64,000 nt of DNA from Chrysogorgia sp. JL179-B06 (GCA_035772405.1 JAYKKM010000047.1:6819501-6883500), one strand, 5' to 3'; shown: positions 1-13,049, counted from the stretch's first letter. The notes: generated by a model from the sequence alone, not told the origin. Numbers and translations: made by a program.

Positions 1-384
1 CTCTTTAAGTTTTGTTTAAGCAGGAATAGCAAAATTGCAACACATCTATAATATTTTAAAAAGCAAGAAACAACCTAATTAACAATTAATAATAAATTAG
101 AAAAAAGTTAATGGATTAACATTAATTATGTGACTTTATTATAAGTCTTTTATTAAACTATCTTGTTATGTAAAATATATACAGTAGTGATTATTATTAT
201 GATATATGGATGATTGCCAAGCTCAAATTCTCATAAATGAATCCCAGACATTTTCCCAAGCATTTAATTCTAGTATATAGTGAATGTTGCATATGCCATG
301 TATATATAGCAATCAAACCAGCATATCATTGTAACCTCCGCTCTCATCCGTTATAAGAGTCTTGATATTATATAGAGCATATGT

Positions 385-432
385 CACAGGCAATCAGAAG
401 GTTACAGGTTCGAGCCCTGTCTGGGACATTTT
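385..432 (+). repeat. tRNA-derived SINE fragment (B-box half)
   Basis: The stretch holds a pol III B box (GGTTCGAGCCC at about 407-417) followed by an acceptor-like GTCTGGGACA. No matching A box or cloverleaf 5' half is readable upstream, so this is a SINE or tRNA remnant rather than a working tRNA gene. Confidence 0.4.
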
Positions 433-1120
433 CTGAGGATTTGAGCTTGACAATCGCCCATGTATCGTCTGAGCTTGGTACTTTGTTTGCCACATGCATT
501 TTAATTCCATAAAAGAAAAAAAACTATAACTAATTGACAACCAGTATGCAATTTATATTACATGAAGAAATCGTTTGATATATGGGGTACCGAATGTCCG
601 AAACCGAAAATTATATTTCTTTATTATGTATGTTTATTATGACAAAATTATTTGATATAACATCATTTTTGTTAAATAATTAAGTTAATGGGCAATATTT
701 CTCATTGTTTAAAACAATTTTTCTAACTAAAAAATTATTTTATATGTTTTATATAATTTTTCAGTTGTTTTGCATTGTATTTAATAAAATGTTTTGAGTA
801 TTCATATTATATGATATAATAATACTGTTTCTACAACTGTAATTGTTTCAAATAAACATTTTAGCCAAATTAATTATGTCATAAAATGTATATTATATCA
901 TATAATGAATATTATATATAATATAATGCATATTATATATTATAATGCTTATTATATCATATATATAAATTATATATACAGTAATTTACATTATATCATT
1001 ATGTCATATTTATATATTTAGATATAATTATATGCATTATGTCATATAATGTAAATTATATCATATAATGGTTTATATGATATAATGTAAATTATATCAT
1101 ATAATTTATATTATATTATC

Positions 1121-1231
1121 GGTGGCGAAGAAACTAACCCCAAAACAACTTAGATCCTAACCCTAACATATGATATAATGCATTATATATGTTAGGGTCT
1201 AAGTTGTTTTGGGGTTAGTTTCTTCGCCACC
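1121..1231. repeat. 111-bp near-perfect palindrome
   Basis: The two arms, starting GGTGGCGAAGAAACTAACCC and its complement, are separated by a short AT-rich loop. The arms contain a CCCTAACCCTAAC-like run that resembles telomere repeats but is too short to be a telomere track. It sits in the left arm of the fold-back element and is probably a miniature inverted-repeat element. Confidence 0.6.
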
Positions 1232-1275
1232 AATAATATAATATAAAATATATATAATTTACATTATATCATAAT

Positions 1276-2579
1276 CAGGGTTCTGCCCAGGACCATGTGA
1301 GTGCCGGGTACAAGGAGTATAGGGTCATTGCCCCCCCCCCCCACCCCCATGAAAATGTCAGTGGTTACGTTTTGCTGGGTGATATTAGCCAGTCAAATCT
1401 ATAGTAAATCGGCTTTGGATGTGTACTCCTATAAAGGCACTTGGTGGAACTTCTGTAGAAAAAGTTTCTTTGCTGAGTGACTCACTGCTTGTTTACAACA
1501 TACAACCATCATAATATTATTTGTTTACAACATACAACCATCATTGTATATGAGGCCTGCGATCGCACGCGCCCGCCATAAATCGTCCAGACGTGCGATT
1601 TATCATATGGGCGAAAGAGTTTTAATACTTTTCCCTTTCGAAAGTATAGGAAAAATTACAGTATTACTCACATGAAGCGAGAGAAAACTCCCAAATCACG
1701 TTTTGCTAACTGAATAACTCGCGCTAATGAACTGGTTTTGTTTTTTATTGTGTATCAAGTCTTCCGTAAGCTCGTAACAAGTAAAGGTGATGGCGAGTTC
1801 TCTGAAAAAAACTCAGAGGAATAAGCGTCAATGAATTGAACGTTGAACCGCGATTTCGCGCGTCGATTTCAGTCATTTCTCTAATGTTGGAAACCGTACG
1901 AAAAATGTTGTCTCACTTCTTGATTCTTTCCGTCTTTCCTAGCGCTCGGGATAATGATAAACGTCTTTTAGAACTGTTGTCTGTAGCGTCGTGAGAATTC
2001 CTCGAAGTTGCGAACTTGCGTGCACCAAGATCACACAAAAAATAAAGAGTTGGTTTTTTCGTTAGTGTTCGCGAGAATATTACGTTATATAATATATACA
2101 CAAATTCATATCTATACGATCGATTGATTTGTTTGTTTTTATTCTGAAATCTGAAGAAGCCATTCTCAATGGCACTGTTCTCTCATCTGAAAGCCAAATT
2201 TTCGCAGACGAAACGTGTTGAGAAAACTGCCGAAAATGTATATTAAAAGACAAAACCTGACGTGGTAACCGGCAAAAATGTTATATTATAACGGGTTATC
2301 CTGGATGCTTGTACGAACAACCTTACAGTAAGAAGTTTTAATGAGCCATTTGATCCATTTCACGCATAATTTGCCACCAGAAGCTAAAATAGCGCGCATT
2401 TCGCTGCTAAATTTAAACGAATAATATTGTTTGAATAAAAGTTCAGTGAAGATAAAAAAATATGAGGTTTTCTTACTTTGAGTGCCGGGCGGAAAGGTCC
2501 GCTATCGCGTGAGTGCCGGGCGGTACGACTAAGTGCCGGGCGCTGCCGCCCGGCGCCGCCCACCGTGGGCAGAACCCTG
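1276..2579. mobile_element. Non-autonomous DNA transposon, TIR CAGGGTTCTGCCCA
   Basis: The left end reads CAGGGTTCTGCCCA and the right end is its reverse complement. Both sides are flanked by CATAAT, a candidate 6-bp target duplication. Near both ends GTGCCGGG is repeated (several copies at about 2480-2540 and one near 1302). No transposase frame is open, so the copy is non-autonomous. The CAGGG start recalls hAT-type ends, but that family usually makes 8-bp duplications, so the superfamily stays open. Confidence 0.6.
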
Positions 2580-3071
2580 CATAATGTATAATCCATTATA
2601 TGATATAATTTACATTATATTTATATCATAATATAATGCATTATGAGATATAATGCATTATATCACATAATGCATTATATCATATAATTTATATTATATG
2701 ATATAATATGCATTATATTACTGTATATAATATGCATTTAATATGATATAATATACATTTTATGACATAATTAATTTGGCTAAAATGTTTATTTGAATCA
2801 ATTACAGTTGTAGAAACAAGTATTATATCATATAATATGAATACTCAAAACATTTTATTAAATACAATGCAAAACAACTGAAAAATTATATAAAACTTTA
2901 TATAAAATATTTTTTTAGTTAGAAATATTATTTCAAACAATGAGAATTGCCATTAACTTAATTATTTAACAAAAATGATATTATATCAAATAATTTTGTC
3001 ATAATAAACATAGTAATATAACAATATAATATAACAAAGAAATGTAATTTTCGGACATTCGGCATCCCATA

Positions 3072-3760
3072 GAATAATGCCAAATGTCTGCATAAAAATA
3101 TGATAACAACACTTCTAAAACAAAACCAATATCACATATGAACTCACTCTCTGAACTTGTGCTTTTCAGCAAGGATTTAAATCTTAGAAATGCCCTGTTG
3201 TTGATTGTTTATATTCATACCTAATCATCATTTACAAATAAAGGTTATGTAAACAGTTAATCTCGATAAATGTTTGTATAACATACCACTTTGTTTCCTA
3301 AGACCAGATAAATGTTGGCTTTCTGAGAACGTTTATCAACACAGTCAACATCTCCATTGAAAAATTATAACTAAAAGACAAAGTTTTTGATAAGTGACAA
3401 CTATATATTTGATTTTGTATTGATATAGCTGCTGCAATCAAACATTCAAACATTCGTTTAGCACAGAGTCAGACTTACCTTCGTCTTCGAACTTTGCTGA
3501 AGGCATGAAATCGCATCACTGCCGTATTTACTCCCGCAGCCGATCAGCCATTTCTTTAGAATTGGTATGACAATTGGTATGACACAAACCAGCATATTAT
3601 TAAAGTTTTTCAGCAATTCAGCCACAGAATATGTAATAGAACGGGATGTACTAACCGTAGAAAATTCGCGTACACCTCCTCGCTCTTTTTGTTCATAAAT
3701 ATATCAAATTCACTCCTCGTAAAGAATCCGCCATTTTGAAAATATATTGGCATCGTCCCA
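3072..3760. other. Host DNA with no recognised feature
   Basis: I see no credible coding frame, RNA gene or clear repeat here; the sequence is moderately AT-rich. Confidence 0.4.
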
Positions 3761-3761
3761 G

Positions 3762-3955
3762 TTACCCCAAACGTATGGGGTAATTTTTACCCCCGTAATC
3801 CCAATTCCAAAACTACCCTCCGTTACCCCCAACAAAGGGGTAAATATTTGGACATATTGCCCCAGATCTTGGGGTAGTTTTTACCCCCTGAAAAGTCACC
3901 CCATCCACTTTGAACATTTTACCCCAAAAATGGGGTAATTTTTACTCCTTGAAAT
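3762..3955. repeat. Degenerate TTACCCC / GGGGTAA repeat
   Basis: Alternating TTACCCC and GGGGTAATTTTTACCCC blocks recur about every 40-60 bp and can pair with one another. An open frame of 63 codons crosses it, but its composition is that of the repeat, so I do not call a gene. Confidence 0.45.
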
Positions 3956-4177
3956 TTACAGTGTGTGGTAGGAGTGTAGAGAAATGTTATTGTAGTACAC
4001 GAAATGCCCAAAGGTCCCATTGCAGAGGGCGTGTCTGAAAGCGCTCGATATGCTTGGTGGGAAACAGTAATATATCTCGTTCCCCCTTTTCTCCTAAACG
4101 TAAGGCAGCCGAGGACCGGCTTTTTAGTAAAGGAAAGTCTGTGGCAAGTTTTCCACCGTTACCTGAAGAACAACATA

Positions 4178-4630
4178 CTAAAGCAAATAACTTGTGTACG
4201 TATACGTGAGTAAGGTTGAGGTCGTAATAGAGGCTCGTAATATCGACTCTGTTGGGCTGCTAAAGGTACGGGGGCTGGCAGGCAATAGGGGTGACGAATA
4301 TCCTGGGTTTTGAAGAGTTTTTTTAATAATTGTGGCGACGGCCATGTCATCCTGATCACCGATCAATTTCATCAGAACCGTTTGAAACTGGGCATTGTGG
4401 AGAAGCGGTCTACATTGTTTGTAAACCACATGATATCTATTGGCGAGCTGATGATGGTTTTCTCGAGCAACATCGACCAGGTTTTCGATTGCGGACAGTG
4501 CAGCATATGGGTCAAATACTCCTTTTGGTTTTCGAAGCTCAGCCTGAATTAAATGTAAGGCGGTAACAACAGTTCTGGTATTTGCACTTTTTCTAGGCGT
4601 TCAATTTTTGCCAGGAGAGATTCCATAGTC
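4178..4630 (-). pseudogene. Possible degraded retroelement gag/ORF1-like fragment
   Basis: On the minus strand a frame beginning near 4630 (MESLLAKIERLEK) changes frame near 4570 and continues with protein-like, helix-rich composition (for example LVDVARENHHQLANRY, DDMAVATIIKKTL) down to about 4300. It then passes into a proline- and serine-rich tail of the kind seen in capsid-type ORF1 proteins of retroelements. No zinc knuckle or reverse transcriptase lies next to it. I do not recognise the family; it may instead be an old host exon. At least one frameshift is present. Confidence 0.22.
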
Positions 4631-4696
4631 ACCTCCTATAGAGAATTAAATAGACGCCACACGTTAATGTCCGTCAGTGAACCCGATATATATGGT

Positions 4697-4838
4697 ATAT
4701 CAAGTAAACTACGCTTTACCAAGAGCGTTCTCAAGCAAGTCTTGCCTCATCTAAGGCATATACACATATAGACATACTGTCATACCGATACACAGACATA
4801 TACAATTATACACAATATACACATGCCCACACATAAAT

Positions 4839-4878
<40 letters not shown>

Positions 4879-5735
4879 TATCTTCGCTTCACCAAAAGCG
4901 TGCTCGTGCAAATCGTGCCTCATCTAAGGCATATATATTAAACTTCGCTTCACCAAAAGCGTGCTCATGCAAATCGTGCCTCATCTAAGGCATATATATT
5001 AAACTTGCTTCACCAAAAGCGTTCTCATGCAAATCTTGCCTCATCTAAGGCATATAGTAAACTTCGCTTCACCAAAAGCGTTCTCATGCAAATCGTGCCT
5101 CAGATCATCTAAGGCATATATATTAAACTTCGCTTCACCAAAAGCGTGCTCATGCAAATCGTTCCTCATCAAAGGCATATATAGTAAACTTCGCTTCACC
5201 AAAAGCGTGCTCATGCAAATCGTGCCTCATCTAAGGCATATATATTAAACTTCGCTTCACCAAAAGCGTGCTCATGCAAATCGTTCCTCATCAAAGGCAT
5301 ATATATTAAACTTCGCTTCACCAAAAGCGTGCTCATGCAAATCGTTCCTCATCAAAGGCATATATAGTAAACTTCGCTTCACCAAAAGCGTTCTCATGCA
5401 AATCGTGCCTCATCTAAGGCATATATATTAAACTTCGCTTCACCAAAAGCGTGCTCATGCAAATCGTTCCTCATCAAAGGCATATATATTAAACTTCGCT
5501 TCACCAAAAGCGTTCTCATGCAAATCGTGCCTCATCTAAGGCATATATAGTAAACTTCGCTTCACCAAAAGCGTGCTCATGCAAATCGTTCCTCATCAAA
5601 GGCATATATATTAAACTTCGCTTCACCAAAAGCGTTCTCGTGCAAATCTTGCCTCATCTAAGGCATATATATTAAACTTCGCTTCACCAAAAGCGTGCTC
5701 ATGCAAATCTTGCCTCATCTAAGGCATATATACTA
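4697..5735. repeat. 61-bp satellite, block 1 (~15 copies)
   Basis: The unit runs from AACTTCGCTTCACC through AAAAGCGTGCTCATGC and AAATCGTGCCTCATCTAAGG to CATATATATT, about 61 bp, with two common variants (GTGCCTCATCTAAGG and GTTCCTCATCAAAGG). The first copy is diverged and is separated from the rest by an ATATAT tract. Each unit contains the short inverted repeat GCCT..AAGGC. Open frames across it are a by-product of the period. Confidence 0.9.
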
Positions 5736-6777
5736 GAAGTTACTATCGCAAGGGAAGTGCTGCCTCTAAATCCAAGGCAGTCGTGATATTGTTCAAAATT
5801 GCTAAAATAAGTGGTAGTACAGCCTCGTACCCATGCGGTTATGGTTTACTTAGGTAATACCAGAGCAGTGAGTTCTACATATATATGGAGCTCACAATGA
5901 GGTTGCTGGACCATAGGTACTCAGTGGCATGTTAGACATCTATTTGGGGTAAGTCAATAATTACACAGCCAGGGGACCCACACATGCTTCATCTGCCACT
6001 GGCACATTTCCTGTCTATTGACAATATATATAGTAGTTCATGAACATGTGTAATACTATAAAACAGATGTAAGTTGAACAGTTGCATAAATATGCAGTTG
6101 AATTTGTATAACATAGTTCTCTGTACACGGCTTGCATAAAAATGCTGTTAAATATGAACACAAAAAGTTGACATTATAACAGTTGATAAACTATAAAGTT
6201 CATCAGAATTTGTTTCTTGCATAAAAATGCAGCTCAATATGAGGGACACGGATGTGCATGAGCATTCTTCTGCATGCTCAATATCGTGAGGAACAATGAA
6301 CTCACACCAATATATACCTAAAATAGAAGGTAAATCTTATTCACAAACAAAGTATTTGATAATTGTGATAACCATGACGTCACAGTGTCAGCATATTAAG
6401 TATTAACCGTGGTGTCAGAGATGGCATGAAATCGCAGATGACTTACCTTGACAAGAGAAACTTTCCTCGCTGAAATCGAAGTTAAAATTCGCAAGCACAA
6501 GCAGGCTAAAGCACAGTTGCCAGAAGTTCAGCACTAAAGCAGAACATGTTATAATGACGATTGATGAACGAAGCTTTTCACAAAATATCATGAGTTCCGA
6601 ACATTTGATTCGGCATCCGGCGATTATACGAACATCTACGAGTTACGTCATAAAACGTCATAAATCTGTGGACATCCATGAAAAAATCGAGCGTGATTTT
6701 AACTTGATCGACTATACATAGTTCCGCGAAGAGGTCTGGGTACGAGACTGTCAAGATTAGTGTGCTGCCTACGGCAG
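5736..6777. other. Host spacer between satellite blocks
   Basis: No gene is supported. The phrase TTGCATAAAAATGC occurs about three times between 6080 and 6230, perhaps the remains of a short repeat. The spacer interrupts the satellite array, so it is probably an insertion or an unrelated segment between two expansions. Confidence 0.4.
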
Positions 6778-7330
6778 CAATTAAACTTCGCTTCACCAAA
6801 AGCGTGCTCATGCAAATCTTGCCTCATCTAAGGCATATATATTAAACGTAACGTCGCTTCACCAAAAGCGTGCTCATGCAAATCTTGCCTCATCTAAGGC
6901 ATATATTATATATATTTCGCTTCACCAAAAGTGTTCTCATGCAAATCGTTCCTCATCAAAGGCATACATATTAAACTTCGCTTCACCCAAAAGCGCTCTC
7001 ATGCAAATCGTTCCTCCTCAAAGGCATATATATTAAACTTCGCTTCACCAACAGCGTGCTCGTGCAAATCTTGCCTCATCTAAGGCGTATATTATATTAA
7101 ACTTCGCTTCACCTAAAAGCGTCCTCATGCAAATCTTGCCCCATCGAAGGCGTATATATTATACTTCGCTTCATTAAAAGCGTTCTCGTGCAAATCTTGC
7201 CTCATCTAAGGCGTATACATTATACTTCGCGTCATTAAAAGCGTTCTCGTGCAAATGTTGCCTCATCTAAGGCGTATACATTATACTTCGCTTCACTAAA
7301 AGCGTTCTCGTGCAAATCTTTCCATCGAAT
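6778..7330. repeat. 61-bp satellite, block 2 (~9 diverged copies)
   Basis: The same unit as in block 1, but more diverged: CATTAAAAGCG replaces CACCAAAAGCG and GGCGTATA replaces GGCATATA in the later copies. The gradient suggests an older edge of the array at the right side. Confidence 0.85.
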
Positions 7331-8640
7331 GGCGAAGGCATACTATAATTACTATGTTTTTTGTTTGATGGGGCTCCGGGGTAATCGCATGCGGGATTCC
7401 TGCTGCGGGGCGAATTGGGGCCTATACTATAGAAAACAGAAACCATCTCAATTCTGACCGCATTAAATATAACAATAGTAACGTCTAACGAGGTGTTTTT
7501 TGAATTGATGGGAAACAAGCCGCATAAACTACCCAGACAAAGGTCTAAATGAATGTATGGAATTCTGCAGATGACACGAACCACGACTAATCAACGAGAA
7601 CTCCGTCGCAGACAGTGTATAAGGCGTAACTAAGTTTGCCCCTCTCGATAACCAGTACGGATAAGCGGCATAAACAGAGCCAAGTATCGTAGCCAATGCA
7701 TGTGTATATACGCCGCAGCTTCCCATCGCAAATTAGCCAGAAAAGTATCGAAGACTAAGTGCTCACAGACATGTAACTGAGTAAATCGGATGAGGTTAAT
7801 TTTGGCAAAAATAAAAACGATGCTTCACCGCACAAAATGTCACCACTGAATAAAAATAGTCAATATTCAACTCGCTTATTATGTCGTTTTCGGATAATAT
7901 TAACGGTATAACTATAGAGCGTTACCCCCAGGAACTACCGTGGTTGAGAAATGCTCCGAAATCAGTAAAACGACTTAGTTATATATTTCCCCAAAACTAT
8001 AAATGGGGACGAGCATGTTATGGTCCGTGGAACAGCAAGGCATAGCCCTAGGGAAGGCGAACGTGTAGAACCCGCATTAACTGTATTCTATGTAAACGCA
8101 ACAAGTACGAAGGAAAATTAACAAACCTGTGGCTGTAATGGTGCCGCATTTTCAGGCTGTTCCGGAACGTGTTCAAGCGGCTGTTGTTGTTCTTCGAGCT
8201 GACGGATATCAGCAATATCGGCTGGTTGTGGTACGATTGGTTTGGCCATGATATGAAGGGAATAAACGTTCGCTCGGCTGCGACACGAGGCAGTTTTAAA
8301 ACAAAAACTCCACGCCCAATCTTGTCTGTCTTCGTGGCAAAATGATGAAAAATTGTACCTTCCCTGGTTTGTTAAATAGTAATCTTTGTTCCCATGGGAA
8401 CTGATGCCCTGAATAGTACTTTGTGCTTCATTAATCACGTTATTCGGCATTGCTTAGGCTAAACGCCCCGTGAGAATATAATGAAAGATATAAGCCGTTG
8501 GGTGTATTTGGCGTCGGACCTGCTTTTAGCAGTGACCCTATATTAATTAAGCTGCGGTCATTTGCGCAATCCCCGGCTAGGGTAATATAATGTAATTATT
8601 GACTGATGTTGATATAACAATAGCTTGAGTATAGGAACAA
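7331..8640. other. Host DNA without a supported gene
   Basis: Several frames of 65-110 codons exist. The only one that looks protein-like is on the minus strand from about 8249 (MAKPIVPQPADIADIRQLEE) to 8127, rich in Q, P and E and ending at CAG/GTTTGT, which could be a splice donor. It could be a first exon of a host gene, but no partner exon is visible. Confidence 0.25.
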
Positions 8641-8760
8641 CTCGTCTTATACTGCCTGGTTGAATATCATATACATGCAAAGACCAGGGTTCGATTCCCG
8701 GTTGGGGCAGTCACTTTTTCTATATATGTATTTGACAAAATATAACCTCTCTCATATTAA
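8640..8760 (+). repeat. SINE copy, B-box half and tail
   Basis: GGTTCGATTCCCGGTTGGGGCAG (given here as the B box GGTTCGATTCC plus acceptor strand) is followed by TCACTTTTTC and a TATTTGACA tail. The same 3' body follows the fuller copy at 8935-9065. The 5' part of the tRNA-like head is degenerate. Confidence 0.5.
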
Positions 8761-8934
8761 TTATTATTCTTAAAGCCCTCTGTATACAAGAAGTTGTGTA
8801 TCGCTTCGCTACTTTGGGAAGTGCGCTCGAGAGGCCTTGCTCCACGTTATGGTTAGATGCGATGTCTGCCTGTTGGTGTCAACTAGTGAAAGCGGCGAAT
8901 TTAATATATGGAGAAATCATTGACTGTTCTGACC

Positions 8935-9065
8935 GTGTCTCAATAGCTCAGAGGTTAGAGCGCCGAAACGTTGATTCGGAGACCAGCGTTCGATTCCCGG
9001 TTGGGGCAGTCACTTTTTCCATATTTGTATTTCACTATATTAAATCCTCTCTAATATTAATCTCT
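8935..9065 (+). repeat. tRNA-derived SINE with A and B boxes
   Basis: The head has an A box (TAGCTCAGAGGTTAGAGC), a five-pair anticodon stem (CCGAA/TTCGG) around a loop that reads GTT at the anticodon place, and a B box (GTTCGATTCC) leading to GGGGCAG. The 5' acceptor strand pairs poorly with the 3' one and the base before the anticodon is C, not T, so this is a SINE head rather than a functional tRNA. The tail matches the copy at 8640-8760. Confidence 0.6.
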
Positions 9066-9086
9066 AATATATATATATATATACAG

Positions 9087-9241
9087 AACTCGTGACTAGG
9101 CAATCGGCAACGCGTCATCGCAGGGTCGCGGGTTCAATTGCAGCCGGGAAGGCCTTGAAGTTGCATATTTCGCAACTGGTCTCGGTTTGGTCTTAAAAGA
9201 TATATATTCAAACACTCGAAATTTTCATTCACCATAAATCC
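9087..9241 (+). repeat. Second SINE family, copy 1 (A-box half missing)
   Basis: It starts AACTCGTGACTA and keeps a B-box half (GGGTTCAATTGCAGCC). It has a shared 3' body (AAGGCCTTGAAGTTGCA, then TTAAAAGATATATATTC, then ACTCGAAATTTTC) with the copy at 9336-9495. The A-box half is deleted. Confidence 0.55.
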
Positions 9242-9335
9242 TTAGAACATGTAGTTTAATCGAGTGAAATGCCAAATATTACTTGTAATATACCCAAAAT
9301 CTTATCCCGACATTACAACCACTATATATATACAT

Positions 9336-9495
9336 AACTCGTGACTATAGGCTCTCTGCAACGGCCTCCGTAGCTCAGTGGTCAGAGCACTGCACTAGCA
9401 AGGCCTTGACGTTGTAGTTTTTGCAATTGGTCCCAGTTTATTGATCTTAAAAGATATATATTCCAACACTCGAAATTTTCCTTCACCATAAATCC
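9336..9495 (+). repeat. Second SINE family, copy 2 (B-box half missing)
   Basis: It starts AACTCGTGACTA and keeps a tRNA A-box half (TAGCTCAGTGGTCAGAGC), then jumps straight to the shared body (AAGGCCTTGACGTTG). The B-box half is deleted, complementary to the loss in copy 1. Confidence 0.55.
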
Positions 9496-9568
<73 letters not shown>

Positions 9569-9841
9569 GTACTTATTAACCGAGCGCGAGGTCCGTACGG
9601 GAAAATATTTTGCTTGAGATCTTTTAATTTATTATATGTCTCGACTACAACGAGAAATAATTTAGAGAAAACATTATCGTGTACAGTACGTCTTCCTCCA
9701 CGTCAGCGCGAGCGGAGCGGTCTCACAGTCGCGATTCGATATAATTGACAACAAAACAACCAAAAGGGAAAACATTTTGAAAAGAATATAATTATTTTAT
9801 TTTAAGAAATTTTTTTTAACATTTTTTAATCGAGTAATACC

Positions 9842-9890
9842 GTGCGGGTCCGTACACCGAGTCCGTACGGTAAAATACGGACCCGCACGT
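9842..9890. repeat. Hairpin CGTGCGGGTCCGTA
   Basis: A 14-bp stem (CGTGCGGGTCCGTA and its complement) encloses about 20 bp that repeats GTCCGTACGG. A related CGAGGTCCGTACGGGAAAAT lies at about 9588. This looks like the end of an old repeat whose body (9570-9890) has no coding potential. Confidence 0.45.
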
Positions 9891-10059
9891 TAGCCAATCA
9901 GCGTTCAAATACGCCAGTTCGGACTCGCAAGACATATAATAAATATATATATATATATATATATTTATTTATTTATAATATAGCCATCCACCGTATATGA
10001 GCTGTTGTGCAATCTGATTGGTTCTTATACTAGCAAGCTCGAGCTCATTGTATAATTGT

Positions 10060-11452
<1,393 letters not shown>

Positions 11453-12021
11453 GGCCAGGCTTAGACGCCGAACTTTTCATGAGCCGAACCTAATTCAAAT
11501 TTAGGCCGACACAAAACAAGAAAATTTCGCCTGTTCATTTAAACGCCTGTTGATTTGGGTCAGGTCGCAGTGCTCTAGAACGTCGATTGTCATTGGTTAA
11601 AATTACGACTCATTTCCCCCATCTCACAGGAGATCCTAACCAATCACAGAAAGCTTCTAACCAATCACAGACCTTCTTCTAGAGCACTGCGACCTTACTC
11701 GTTGATTTAGAACTTAATTTACGTGAAACAATAATTATTTAATTAAATAATTATTGTTTAAAGATCAACTGCATGGAAAACGAGAACAAGGCGTTTTTAT
11801 GGATTAAGTACGGCTCACGAACAGTTCGGCGTTTGAATCAAAGTCGATCCGAAGCCGTAATTCTCGCCTGACTGGCCTGAGCCAGGCGTGAAGTTCGGTT
11901 GAGCCGTACCAAATAGAGGCTCTCAGCCATTCTTAATTGATTCAGACGCCGAACTTTTCTTGAGCATGAGACCCTATTAATTAGGTTCGGCTCATGAAAT
12001 GTTCGGTGTCTGAACCGGGCC
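11453..12021. mobile_element. MITE-like element with GGCC..GCCGAAC ends
   Basis: The left end (GGCCAGGCTTAGACGCCGAAC) and the complement of the right end (GGCCCGGTTCAGACACCGAAC) match over about 40 bp, through ATGAGCCGAACCTAATT. Sub-copies of GTTCGGCG and GAGCCGTAC recur inside. There is no coding frame. It is interrupted by a second palindromic element at 11,563-11,694. Confidence 0.6.
11563..11694. mobile_element. 132-bp palindromic MITE nested in the former
   Basis: Ends read GGTCGCAGTGCTCTAGAA and its exact complement. The interior contains AACCAATCACAG twice. It lies within the larger MITE, so it is the younger insertion. Confidence 0.6.
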
Positions 12022-12439
12022 TACTTTTCGCAATCGCTGTCAGGAAAATTAAGTCCTGAGGTGTTTTTTTAAATACCACAAGCAGTATGATGTGTATATT
12101 ATGGCTTGAGATTATGGTAACAATTAATAGACCTTAGGGATAAAGTGTGTTTCATTGGCCCTTTTTGTACTGCAGGTATATATAATGCGCGTTCAGACAA
12201 ACCCAACCTAGGAAAATCTTTGTCCAAGGTGAAAAATAGACAAAACGTTGTTGGAAAACCTCCTCAATCATGAAATAAGTCAGATAAATCCCTCGAACGT
12301 CGGGAACTATAGTGCTTTTAAATTTCCCGAACAAGACACCCCAGCGGGCACACGACGTTGTTTCGACGTCGATTTTCGGTCGAAATCGGGTCGCGACGTC
12401 GATCAACCTCGTACCTAGGGCACTTCGCGGTAAAATGTA

Positions 12440-13030
12440 AAGTTCTCCCTTTAAAATACACTGACTTTGAGAACAATCATCGGCATATTTGTACGTACTA
12501 ACGTTTAAGTGTTCAGGGACACATGCAAGTATCATGCAGATCGTCAATGTAAAAGTTAAATAACGTTGGTGAAAGTACGGATCCTTGTGGTATACCAGTA
12601 GGACGGTTTTTAATCGATGACAATCCACATCCAGAAACTTTTATTAACATTCATTCGTGCAAGTTTATTTAGCAATATTTCGTGGTCGACCAGATCAAAA
12701 GCTTTTTTTAAATCTATAAACAAAGCATGAATTCCTGATTTACCATGGAGGGAATTTTCAGTATAATAGCATTAAACTATGGTTGTGTAATAGATATCAG
12801 AGCTGATATTGTGGATCGACCGCTTGTAAATCCTTGTTCACTGGAACGTAGTGTGAGATCCTTTTAGTTTAGTTGGCGTTGTATTTTCTCAAGAATTTTC
12901 CCTGTGCCAAAACGGATATTTGTCGAAAGTCATTGTTTATGTCATTAGGTGAATAAACTTTAGGAACAGGTGTTATGAGGCCAATATGCTTTTTGCTTTG
13001 TTTGATGCTAGCTGCGATGGTTTCATGAAC
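12440..13030 (-). pseudogene. LINE reverse transcriptase, central part (broken)
   Basis: Read on the minus strand this shows hallmark RT blocks in order: an N-terminal region with TPVPKVYSPNDINNDFR, then LKKAFDLVDHEILL, then PTGIPQGSVLSP (motif around the primer/template grip), then KYADD (the catalytic YxDD box). At least three frame changes or stops separate them, so the copy is dead. Blocks of this kind belong to the non-LTR retrotransposons; CR1/Jockey-like is my best guess from the wording of the blocks. It is in opposite orientation to the C-terminal part next to it. Confidence 0.7.
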
Positions 13031-13049
13031 AACTGGCGCTAACGCATCT

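Larger units (their letters stand above)
581..3071. mobile_element. Fold-back element with ~500-bp inverted arms
   Basis: The left arm (about 581-1120) and right arm (about 2585-3071) are long, diverged reverse complements: both tips read TATGGG..CCGAATGTCCGAAA and the arms share the TTTTAGCCAAATTAATTATG stretch and the AT-rich TATAATGCAT repeats. No coding sequence was found inside. The space between the arms is occupied by a palindrome at 1121-1231 and a separate transposon at 1276-2579. A target duplication is unclear because the flanks are AT-rich. The class is inferred from structure only. Confidence 0.6.

Noticed and set aside
1141..1200. Telomere or interstitial telomere track (CCCTAACCCTAAC)
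   Set aside because: Only about two units, inside a palindromic element.
5027..5248. 73-codon plus-strand frame with repeated FASPKACSCKS phrases
   Set aside because: It is the translation of the 61-bp satellite; the frame exists only because of the repeat period.
4697..7330. CRISPR-like array
   Set aside because: Units are contiguous 61-bp tandem copies without unique spacers, in eukaryotic DNA; it is a satellite.
8118..8450. 110-codon minus-strand frame as a host gene
   Set aside because: Only about 40 residues look protein-like and no partner exons or domain are visible; mentioned as a possible exon within the spacer entry only.
8935..9009. Functional tRNA-Asn gene
   Set aside because: Acceptor strands do not pair well, the base before the anticodon is not T, and the 3' body is shared with another copy; it is a SINE head.
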